A DNA stretch of 35,986 bases from Thiobacillus sp. (GTDB lineage Bacteria > Pseudomonadota > Gammaproteobacteria > Burkholderiales > Thiobacillaceae). Positions within the stretch are counted from its first letter, which is position 1. Each line of letters begins with the position of its first letter. The stretch spans positions 1 through 35,986 of the forward strand of contig JAGVGD010000025.1 in the NCBI GenBank assembly GCA_020057245.1. Reading direction: 5' to 3'. The notes beneath the pieces were generated by a model. It was not told the origin of the DNA, searched no databases, and saw nothing but the letters and a program-made list of their open reading frames with translations. Shown one piece after another: positions 29,504 through 35,986 of the stretch. Both the position numbers and the translations under genes were made by a program.

Positions 29504-30046
29504 TTACGGTTGTTCGATGTTGATGATCGATTGCAGGATGACAGGCGCGTTGCCGGATGCGGTTGCACGTGCGGTGATGCGATACAGGCCATCGCGCGGA
29601 TTGCCGCTCTGGGGGGTATAGCCCAGGTCGTCATTGCCACCCGATCCAGTGCGAAGTGAGAGCTTCTCGATGACGTACTGCACACTTTCGACCCCCGGAT
29701 AAACCAGGCCTGGCGTGGCTGCGGCTGTCCAGTCAAAGGTTTTCCAGTCATCTGTGCTGGCCACTCCGGTGGGCACCTCGCCCACATCGAAATAGCCAGG
29801 GCCGGTTGCCGGGTCCACCGGCGAATTCAGCGCCTGCTCACCAGCCCGCAATCCGGCCTCGGCCGCCTGGAATGCCAGATTCTGGCTGCGCAGATTGCCC
29901 GCCATTTTTTCTTCAAGAATGCTGCCGCGCATGGATGCGAGCACGATCAGCGTGAGCACTACCATGAAAATCAGGCCGGTGATCAGGGCCACGCCTTGCT
30001 GCCTGACGAGGGGACGAGATGAAAGGGTCGGGATATACATTGCCAT
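29504..30046 (-). CDS. pilX: Minor pilin PilX
   Basis: The 180-residue protein has the PilX signature: a leader ending RQQG, then VALITGLIFMVVLTLIVLASMRGSILEEKMAGNLR. PilX prepilins typically lack the Glu5 of other pilins, as here. The motif NLAFQAAEAGLRAGEQAL follows. It joins PilV, PilW and PilY1 in the tip complex. It starts four bases after the pilW stop and lies 11 bases before pilY1. No frameshift or deletion is seen. Confidence 0.93.
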   Translation of the reverse strand: MAMYIPTLSSRPLVRQQGVALITGLIFMVVLTLIVLASMRGSILEEKMAGNLRSQNLAFQAAEAGLRAGEQALNSPVDPATGPGYFDVGEVPTGVASTDDWKTFDWTAAATPGLVYPGVESVQYVIEKLSLRTGSGGNDDLGYTPQSGNPRDGLYRITARATASGNAPVILQSIINIEQP

Positions 30047-30050
30047 TCCC

Positions 30051-31016
30051 TTATTGCAAGCGGTTGCGAATCCCTACCGTGGTAGAGAAAGTCTGGTAAA
30101 TGCGCCGGTCACCCGCCACAACCGCATCAGGCGTGCCATCGTCGTCTGTATCGATACGATAGGTCTGCGCGGCAGCGGTCAGGTTGTTGTCCGGGCTTGC
30201 CATCAGCAAACTGATGCGCACGCTGACAACCCGCGTCCAGTCCGCAACAGCACTTGCCGTCTGGTACTGGTCAGCTGCACGAACAGTATCGTCATCAAGC
30301 GCATTGGAATCGACGCCATATATGATCTGCATATCCTCAACGCCCTCGACCAGTTCTGCGGCGCCATCGTTGACGCTGTTGCGATAGAGCGATCGCACGG
30401 CTGCAGGGTTGTCGCCGATGTAATAGGAGAAGCGGTCGAATTCCATGACTTCGTCTGCAGGCGCCCCCGGCAAGGTAGTGAGGTCGGCAGGCGCTGAACG
30501 CAATGTGCCTACAGGAGGCGCATCCGCAGCCGGACGGCAGGTGACGACCGCGAGAATGTCGTTTGCCTTGTATGCATAGGGATTGGCGCCGGCAGTAAGC
30601 GACGCGAGCGTTACGCTGCTGGCTTGCGCCCCCCAAACTGACAAGGCATCGCCCGCCACACGGGGTACGGTGGCCGCCGGAACCCCCAGTGGATCGGTTC
30701 CCGTATCCCCGCCGGTGATCATCAACGCGTTGGTCAAGCCTGGCGCAGGTGCGACGAAATTCGGCACGGCTTCATTCATGCTGGTGCAGCCGAGTGAGCC
30801 CGCCATGCGTATGTCACGCGCCATGGTATCCAGGGCATAGCGAGCGCTTTCCTGCATGCGCGCCATGTTCTCCGTGTTCCTAAATGACTGGCGACTGCCC
30901 AGATAAAGATAACCTACCGCCGCCACCACGATGAAACCGAGCGTAACGGCAACCATCAACTCCACGAGGCCGAAGCCTCGCTGGCCAATTCCGGAACGAT
31001 TTACACGGGCGCTCAT
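30051..31016 (-). CDS. pilW: Minor pilin PilW
   Basis: This 321-residue prepilin has a leader MSARVNRSGIGQRG, then FGLVELMVAVTLGFIVVAAVGYLYLGSR with Glu5. The large C-terminal PilW region includes MARMQESARYALDTMARDIRMAGSLGC. Its ATG overlaps the pilV stop (ATGA), so translation is probably coupled. PilW helps start pilus assembly and links PilV/PilX to PilY1. Its length fits the family. Confidence 0.94.
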   Translation of the reverse strand: MSARVNRSGIGQRGFGLVELMVAVTLGFIVVAAVGYLYLGSRQSFRNTENMARMQESARYALDTMARDIRMAGSLGCTSMNEAVPNFVAPAPGLTNALMITGGDTGTDPLGVPAATVPRVAGDALSVWGAQASSVTLASLTAGANPYAYKANDILAVVTCRPAADAPPVGTLRSAPADLTTLPGAPADEVMEFDRFSYYIGDNPAAVRSLYRNSVNDGAAELVEGVEDMQIIYGVDSNALDDDTVRAADQYQTASAVADWTRVVSVRISLLMASPDNNLTAAAQTYRIDTDDDGTPDAVVAGDRRIYQTFSTTVGIRNRLQ

Positions 31017-31459
31017 AACTGGCTCACCACCCTTAATGTTCTCTCGGAATCGTCAGTACTGACTGCTGCTCCGGCTGGGCCGTTTGTAGCGCGTGCATCA
31101 TTCCACTGGATATCGACAGTCACGGTCCTCGCCTCGCCTGCCACCACCACGGCAACGGACCCATCGCCTTCGGGCAGGGTATTGGCGATCATCGCCTTCC
31201 AGTCCGTAATGTCCGTGCCGGCCATTGCGGCATCAGCTGATGCCGCACCCATATTCACAACATACGCCAAGGCATTCGGTCGGTTCGTGCGCATGCGGTC
31301 AATCACGTCGTAAGCCAGCCAGGTAGCCTGGGACCGGTAATAAGCGCTGTGATTGTTGCGCAAACTGGACGCCATCAATCCGGCCAAACCGAGCAGGCCG
31401 ATAGACAGTATCAGCATGGCTACCAGCACTTCGAGAAGCGTAAAGCCTTTTTGACGCAT
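31013..31459 (-). CDS. pilV: Minor pilin PilV
   Basis: The 148-residue prepilin has a very short leader (MRQKG), then FTLLEVLVAMLILSIGLLGLAGLMASSLRNN, the typical PilV start with Glu5. The remainder contains SQATWLAYDVIDRMRTNR, also usual for PilV. It lies nine bases after fimU and overlaps pilW by four. It is part of the minor-pilin priming complex at the base or tip of the type IV pilus. Confidence 0.93.
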   Translation of the reverse strand: MRQKGFTLLEVLVAMLILSIGLLGLAGLMASSLRNNHSAYYRSQATWLAYDVIDRMRTNRPNALAYVVNMGAASADAAMAGTDITDWKAMIANTLPEGDGSVAVVVAGEARTVTVDIQWNDARATNGPAGAAVSTDDSERTLRVVSQL

Positions 31460-31468
31460 GTTTTTTCC

Positions 31469-32011
31469 TCAGGGACAGGCTGTAGTCGGGGTAATGTTGG
31501 CGCGCCCGGCTGCAACAATTTCAATCTCCCGCCCATTTATACCTGTCACACCAGGGCACAAGGTGAGCGTGGCGGTGCTACCCACTGCCAGATTGGGCAT
31601 GCCCGTCGGCAAATAGGAGATGAAATCTCCGACATTGGCATCTGCCGCCAGGGTGCTGGTGCCGGTCAGCGCAGGGAAAACCTGAATCGCTTCGTCCGTG
31701 CCATCCATCGTGCCTGCCACACCGCCATCGACAAACACCATCCAGCCCTGCGCCCAGCTACCACTCGTTACGCAGGCACTACCCGAACTTTTGCATACGC
31801 TCACTCTGGCATTGCGCTTGACGGCTTCGCTGCGCGCAATTTGCAAGGCCGACAGTACATCGTTGCTCTTGGACGACATACGACTGTTCAGCACAAAATC
31901 CTGGTAACTCGGGACGGCCACCGACAACAAAATGCCCAACACGGCTATCGTGACCAGCAATTCGATCAGCGTGAACCCGCTGTGCATGCGCTTTGTGTGC
32001 AGTTTTTCCAT
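31469..32011 (-). CDS. fimU: Minor pilin FimU (GspH/FimT family)
   Basis: The chosen ATG gives 180 residues: a basic leader MEKLHTKRMHSG, then FTLIELLVTIAVLGILLSVAVPSYQDFVLNSR. A more upstream start would add a long stretch that is unlikely before a class III leader and runs back over fimT; a start at residue 9 is also possible. The central DVLSALQIARSEAVKRNARVSVCKS is the GspH/FimT signature. As second gene of the operon it matches FimU. A 103-base gap separates it from the first GspH-like gene, the largest in this operon. Confidence 0.88.
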   Translation of the reverse strand: MEKLHTKRMHSGFTLIELLVTIAVLGILLSVAVPSYQDFVLNSRMSSKSNDVLSALQIARSEAVKRNARVSVCKSSGSACVTSGSWAQGWMVFVDGGVAGTMDGTDEAIQVFPALTGTSTLAADANVGDFISYLPTGMPNLAVGSTATLTLCPGVTGINGREIEIVAAGRANITPTTACP

Positions 32012-32114
32012 GAATCGAACCGTAGCCACACTCCTGATTGCATGCCAGTCATTACCGACAGACGGCAGATTTGACCGCACGCATGGAATTCCAGCGGGCG
32101 TTCCAGGACAAGCT

Positions 32115-32633
32115 TCAGCATGCTGCGCTTTCAAGCCGTACCCGGCCCAGATCGTTCACGATCACCTTGCGCGCATGCTCCTCCAGACAAATGCGCATCG
32201 TATCGTTCGGCAACTTGGATGAACCTTTGCTCCTGCCTGTCGGCAAGTAGCTGACAAACTTGCTGAAGTTGATGGCGGTGATCACAACGTTCTGGTTGCC
32301 GCCATAGGCATGAATCACCGTATCGCCCGAATCCACTACGCCTCGATCGCCAGAATCGACGAATACCACCCAGCCCTGCTGCCATTGCCCTGTGCTGGTG
32401 CAACTGGGTGCCGGGTTGAGCGCGGAGGCACTTTTGCAAACAGTAACGAGCTGACCCCGCTTGACCGCTTCAGACCGCGCCAGCTGCAAAGCAAAAACCA
32501 GTTCATTGGTTACAGCGGCCAACTTGCTGGAATTAACCAGAAATGCATAGCCCGGAATGGCAATCGCCAATAAAATCGCACCCACCGCCATCGTTACAAG
32601 CAACTCCACCAGAGTGAACCCACGTCGCAGCAT
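32115..32633 (-). CDS. fimT: Minor pilin FimT (GspH/FimT family)
   Basis: This 172-residue prepilin has leader MLRRG and mature FTLVELLVTMAVGAILLAIAIPGYAFLVNSSK. The GspH pattern LVFALQLARSEAVKRGQLVTVCKS follows. It is the first gene of the minor-pilin operon, which matches fimT in Pseudomonas aeruginosa. It is clearly a paralogue of the next gene (shared ALQxARSEAVKR and QGWxVFVD segments), so the pair likely arose by duplication. FimT proteins have been linked to DNA uptake in some species; that role is not shown here. It is divergent from thiO across an 89-base gap. Confidence 0.87.
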   Translation of the reverse strand: MLRRGFTLVELLVTMAVGAILLAIAIPGYAFLVNSSKLAAVTNELVFALQLARSEAVKRGQLVTVCKSASALNPAPSCTSTGQWQQGWVVFVDSGDRGVVDSGDTVIHAYGGNQNVVITAINFSKFVSYLPTGRSKGSSKLPNDTMRICLEEHARKVIVNDLGRVRLESAAC

Positions 32634-32696
32634 TTATCCCGCCTTCCGATCTACATTTCCTACGGGGAGCATGCCACTCTGCGTGAGGCGTTTCTA

Positions 32697-32712
32697 TACA
32701 ACTTTAGTTGTA
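32697..32712. promoter_or_regulatory. Perfect palindrome between fimT and thiO
   Basis: TACAACTTTAGTTGTA is a palindrome with 7-bp arms and a TT centre, 10 bases upstream of the thiO ATG and 64 bases upstream of fimT. On the minus strand it overlaps a TATAGA that could be a -10 for fimT. It could be an operator for either gene or a small hairpin. Confidence 0.4.
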
Positions 32713-32722
32713 GGTCGAGCTC

Positions 32723-33823
32723 ATGGATGAGCCACACAAAGCTGGCAAGAACACCTCTGTCCTGGTGCTTGGCGCGGGGGTTTCCGGCTTGAGTGCCGCG
32801 CTGGCGCTCCTGCAGCGGGGCGATCGCGTGACGCTGCTGGAACGCGGCGAAGCCGGGGCCGAATCATCCTGGGCGGGGGGCGGAATCGTGTCGCCGCTGT
32901 TGCCCTGGGATTACGCCGAGCCGCTATCCGGGCTGGCGCTTCGCTCGATGGCTGCTTATGCGGACTGGATCGCGTCTATCGAGGCGCTGTCGGGCGAGCG
33001 TGCTGAATACTGGCGCTGCGGGATGCTCGTTCGCGAGGCGGCCGCACCCGAGGCGGCGCTTGCATGGTGTGCGGCGCATGGTCTGGCGGCGCAGCGTGAG
33101 CCCTCCCTTCCTTCCGGCATCCGCTTGCCGGACATTGCCCAAGTGCGCAATCCCAGGCTGGTCAACGCGCTGCGTGCGGCGGTGACTCAACTGGGAGGCA
33201 TCATCCATACCCATAGCCCGGCAATATCCATGACCGCTCAGGCCGGCCGGATGACCACGGTGCAGACTGCACAGGGCGCATTTTCAGCTGACCGGTTCGT
33301 CATCGCCACCGGCGCATGGTCGGGCAGTACGCTGCCCGGTTTGCCCGCTGCGCCCAATATCCGGCCGATACGCGGGCAGATGTTGCTGTTCAAGCTTGAG
33401 CCCGGGGTACTCGACACGATTTTGTATCACCAGGGCCTGTATCTGATTCCGCGTCGCGATGGCCATGTACTGGTGGGCAGCACGCTGGAAGATGCCGGCT
33501 TCGACAAATCAACCGATGAGGCCACGCGGTCACGTCTGCACGCTGCGGCAGCCGAACTCTTGCCGGCGCTGACCGATGTCCAGCCGGTGCAGCATTGGGC
33601 GGGGCTGCGACCGGGCTCGCCGGACAACATTCCGATCATCGGCCGGCATCCCGAGTTCGACAATGTCTTCATCAATGCCGGCCATTTCCGCTATGGCGTC
33701 ACCCTGGCCCCGGCCTCGGCGGAATTGCTGGTGGCCTTGATGAAGGGCAGCTTGCCCGCGCTCGATCCCACCCCCTTTAGCTGGCAGGCGGCCCTTGATC
33801 GGCGCTGGGCACTAACCCGATGA
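32723..33823 (+). CDS. thiO: Glycine oxidase ThiO (FAD-dependent)
   Basis: This 366-residue FAD oxidoreductase of the D-amino-acid oxidase family has the GAGVSG dinucleotide-binding motif at 17-22, SSWAGGGIVSPLLPW after the first domain, and the C-terminal GLRPGSPDNIPIIG and GHFRYGVTLAPASAELL motifs typical of ThiO. ThiO oxidises glycine to the dehydroglycine needed for the thiamin thiazole ring. No other thi gene is present in the window; thiO stands alone here, as a leader of a short operon with ELM1 and a glycosyltransferase. The stop overlaps the next start (ATGA). Confidence 0.9.
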   Translation: MDEPHKAGKNTSVLVLGAGVSGLSAALALLQRGDRVTLLERGEAGAESSWAGGGIVSPLLPWDYAEPLSGLALRSMAAYADWIASIEALSGERAEYWRCGMLVREAAAPEAALAWCAAHGLAAQREPSLPSGIRLPDIAQVRNPRLVNALRAAVTQLGGIIHTHSPAISMTAQAGRMTTVQTAQGAFSADRFVIATGAWSGSTLPGLPAAPNIRPIRGQMLLFKLEPGVLDTILYHQGLYLIPRRDGHVLVGSTLEDAGFDKSTDEATRSRLHAAAAELLPALTDVQPVQHWAGLRPGSPDNIPIIGRHPEFDNVFINAGHFRYGVTLAPASAELLVALMKGSLPALDPTPFSWQAALDRRWALTR

Positions 33824-34773
33824 ATCAAGGCATTGAGCCTGAAACAAGCGAGCCTGAATCAAGCATGATGGCGCCACTCAGCATCTGGATCATCAGCGAT
33901 GGCAAACCCGGACACCTCAACCAGTCGCTGGGGCTGGCCGAAGCGCTGGCGCGTGCAACGCCCGCGCGGATTCACCGCCTGGCCGCGCTGCCAGCCTGGC
34001 GCGCCTGGCCGGGCCTGCTGTTCAAGGTTTTGCCGTACAAGCCCCTGCCTGCCCCTAACCTGATCATTGGCGCGGGGCATGCCACGCATCTGACGCTGCT
34101 GGCGGCGCGGCGCGCATGCGGCGGTCGCGCCGTGGTGATGATGAAGCCGAGTCTGCCGCGCCGCTGCTTCGATCTGTGCATCCTGCCACAGCACGATGGC
34201 GTCGCTGCGGATGCGCAGACGCTGGTGACCGAAGGCGCGGTGAATCGCATCCGTCCATTCGGACAACGCCACCCCGAACGCGGACTGATCCTGATTGGCG
34301 GCGTCTCGTCCCATTTCGAGTGGGACAGCGACGCAATCCAGCTTCAGATCAAAAGCATCCTCGCGCGGACGCCCGGCGTGCACTGGACGCTCACCACTTC
34401 GCGGCGCACGCCGGATGATTTCCTGTCGACACTTCCGTCGCACACCAATCTGAATCTCGTTCTGCATAGCGCGACGCCGCCCGACTGGCTGCCCGATCAA
34501 CTTGCCCACAGCAGCACGGTCTGGGTCACGCCCGACAGCGCATCGATGGTGTTCGAAGCCTTGACCGCTGGCGCCGACGTGGGGGTGTTCGATTTGCCGG
34601 TCAACCCGAGGAGCCGCGTCGGCCGGGCCATTTCACACCTCGCCGAGGCGCGCCGCATTACCCGCTTTGCGCACTGGTGCGCCCACGAAACACTCCACCC
34701 CAACACGCAACCGCTGGCCGAAGCCGACCGCTGCGCCGCATGGATCCTGCAATGGCTGAACAACAAAAACTAA
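33820..34773 (+). CDS. ELM1/GtrOC1-like protein, putative nucleoside-diphosphate-sugar-binding
   Basis: The 317-residue protein matches the ELM1 family (named from plant mitochondrial fission proteins): motifs SIWIISDGKPGHLNQSLGLA, IGAGHATHLTLLAAR, GGVSSHFEWD and VTPDSASMVFEAL. The last resembles the donor-binding part of GT-B glycosyltransferases. In bacteria such genes often lie in lipopolysaccharide or exopolysaccharide clusters; the true function is unknown. The first ATG overlaps the thiO stop; an ATG 15 codons on is an alternative and may better fit the family start. The 3' end overlaps the next gene. Confidence 0.85.
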   Translation: MNQGIEPETSEPESSMMAPLSIWIISDGKPGHLNQSLGLAEALARATPARIHRLAALPAWRAWPGLLFKVLPYKPLPAPNLIIGAGHATHLTLLAARRACGGRAVVMMKPSLPRRCFDLCILPQHDGVAADAQTLVTEGAVNRIRPFGQRHPERGLILIGGVSSHFEWDSDAIQLQIKSILARTPGVHWTLTTSRRTPDDFLSTLPSHTNLNLVLHSATPPDWLPDQLAHSSTVWVTPDSASMVFEALTAGADVGVFDLPVNPRSRVGRAISHLAEARRITRFAHWCAHETLHPNTQPLAEADRCAAWILQWLNNKN

Positions 34774-35882
34774 CCGTATTGCAACTACTGCCCGCGCTTG
34801 AATCCGGCGGCGTGGAGCGCGGCACGCTCGAAATTGCCCAGGCCTTGGTGGAACGCGGCCACCGCGCGCTGGTGATGTCGGCCGGGGGGCGACAGGTGCC
34901 GGCACTGCTTGCGGCTGGTGGCGAGCATTTCGTATGGCCGGTTGGCTGCAAACGCTTTAAGACCCTGTTGCTGGTCAGCAAGCTGCGGCAATTCCTGTTG
35001 CAGCATCAGGTCGACATCATCCACGCCCGTTCCCGCGTACCCGCCTGGATTGCCTGGCTCGCCTGGCGCGGCATGAATCCCGCCACGCGCCCGCGCTTCG
35101 TCACCACCGTGCATGGCCTGTATGGCGTCAACCGCTACAGCCGCATCATGACGCGCGGCGAACGGGTGATCGCGGTATCAAATACGGTGCGCGATTACGT
35201 CCTGCGCGAATACCCCGACACGCTGCCGTGGTGCATCCAGGTCATCCACCGCGGCGTCGATGGCGACGCTTATCCGCATGGCTGGAAACCCGATGCAATC
35301 TGGCAGCAGGCATTTTTTGCCCAGTTTCCGCAGGCCGTCGGCAAGCTGCTGCTCACCCTGCCCGGCCGCATCACGCGACTGAAAGGCCACGAAGACCTGA
35401 TCGAACTGATTTCGCGGCTGAAACGTCGCGGCCTGCCGGTGCATGGCCTGATCGCCGGCGGCGCCTCCGCGTCCAAACAGCGCTATCTGCAAAAACTGCG
35501 TTACCGGGTGCGCAGCATGGGGCTGGAAAACGACATCAGCTTCAGCGGTCAGCGCGACGACCTGAAAAACATTCTGGCGATGTCGAATCTGGTGCTGTCC
35601 CTGTCCACCCAGCCCGAATCGTTTGGCCGCACCACGCTGGAAGCACTGCGGCTGGGCGTACCGACTGCGGGTTACGAGCACGGCGGCGTGGGTGAGATCT
35701 TGCGAACGGTCTATCCGGCCGGGCTGCTGCCGCTCGGGCGCATCGACGAAAGTTTCCAGCGCGTGGCACAACTGCTGCAATCGCCTCCGGCGGTCCCGGC
35801 CGGGGATTTTTTCCCGCTCCGCAACATGCTGGATCAAACCCTGGACCTGTACGAACAACTGGCGCGCACGCCGCGCCGCTAA
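34752..35882 (+). CDS. Family 4 glycosyltransferase (GT-B fold)
   Basis: From the ATG at 34752 the protein has 376 residues, starting MAEQQKLTVLQLLPALESGGVERG, a typical GT4 N-terminus. The C-terminal donor domain has LPGRITRLKGHEDLIELI and the E-x7-E motif in ESFGRTTLEALRLGVPTAGYEHGGVGEIL. ATGs at 34740 and 34677 are less likely, since they run further into the ELM1 gene. It overlaps that gene by 22 bases. It probably adds a sugar to a lipopolysaccharide core or surface glycan; the substrate is unknown. It ends just before a repeat-like sequence at the window edge. Confidence 0.9.
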   Translation: MAEQQKLTVLQLLPALESGGVERGTLEIAQALVERGHRALVMSAGGRQVPALLAAGGEHFVWPVGCKRFKTLLLVSKLRQFLLQHQVDIIHARSRVPAWIAWLAWRGMNPATRPRFVTTVHGLYGVNRYSRIMTRGERVIAVSNTVRDYVLREYPDTLPWCIQVIHRGVDGDAYPHGWKPDAIWQQAFFAQFPQAVGKLLLTLPGRITRLKGHEDLIELISRLKRRGLPVHGLIAGGASASKQRYLQKLRYRVRSMGLENDISFSGQRDDLKNILAMSNLVLSLSTQPESFGRTTLEALRLGVPTAGYEHGGVGEILRTVYPAGLLPLGRIDESFQRVAQLLQSPPAVPAGDFFPLRNMLDQTLDLYEQLARTPRR

Positions 35883-35887
35883 AAACC

Positions 35888-35986
35888 AGGGCCTGTTAAC
35901 ACTATTTTCGCGCCTGCGTTGCCGCGAGAAAGCGATGGATGCAAGGCGCGTCGTGCCGGCAAGGGCCATTCCTTGCCAAGCGGCGC
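35888..35986. repeat. Possible end of an intergenic repeat or mobile element (cut by window)
   Basis: The sequence opens with AGGGCCTGTTAACACT (35888-35903) a few bases after the glycosyltransferase stop. It includes the HpaI-type palindrome GTTAAC and a perfect 7-bp hairpin GGCAAGG/CCTTGCC (35958-35964, 35971-35977). It shows no coding pattern. It looks like the terminus of a small repeat or insertion element, but no second end is in the window. Confidence 0.3.

Noticed and set aside
32634-32722. Sigma-54 promoter for fimT (TGGCATG on minus strand)
   Set aside because: The -24-like TGGCA is present, but the -12 position reads CCGT-type sequence rather than TTGC, and GG-N10-GC is not met.

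Overview
The window is high-GC, densely packed bacterial DNA from one chromosome. Gene content points to a betaproteobacterium, most likely a Thiobacillus-like member of the Nitrosomonadales: a BPH-type proteasome homologue, a DUF3579 gene divergent from argD, an ELM1-family protein beside a glycosyltransferase, and a Pseudomonas-style fimT-fimU-pilVWXY1E cluster. This placement is inferred from family knowledge, not computed. No gene-free stretch exceeds 300 bases. The longest gaps (7801-8055, 9904-10103, 16131-16355, 16990-17215, 18752-18999) hold promoters, hairpins and repeats, as listed.

Region 1 (1-9903) is a surface-adhesion module controlled by cyclic-di-GMP. It holds the C-terminal part of a giant Cys-free RTX adhesin (LapA-like, with a von Willebrand A domain), a small conserved protein, lapD and lapG on the minus strand, and a divergent TolC-family outer-membrane channel that carries an extra C-terminal NTF2-like domain. 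LapG would cleave the adhesin, LapD would hold LapG back when c-di-GMP is high, and TolC would form the outer-membrane part of the type I exporter. The ABC and membrane-fusion subunits are not in the window.

Region 2 (10104-16130, all minus) reads like one long transcription unit: argD, argF, a DUF2283 protein, argG, ppnP, the proteasome-like bph, yajQ, a DJ-1 family gene and a CBS-domain gene. The first five show two 4-base stop/start overlaps and an equally tight argD/argF junction. A TATAAT box and a terminator-like hairpin lie in the argD leader. A DUF3579 gene diverges from argD and shares a bidirectional terminator with rpsT.

Region 3 (17216-25336, plus) holds murJ, then ribF-ileS-lspA-fkpB-ispH, the widespread conserved order, here interrupted between fkpB and ispH by a two-gene insert: a 75-residue protein and a nucleotidyltransferase-fold protein. 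IleS carries a short Gly-rich insertion encoded by a G-rich repeat.

Region 4 (25390-32633, minus) is the minor-pilin/PilY1 operon of the type IV pilus. Region 5 (32723-35882, plus) is thiO, an ELM1-family gene and a family-4 glycosyltransferase, all overlapping. The right edge (35888 onward) looks like the beginning of a repeat or mobile-element end.
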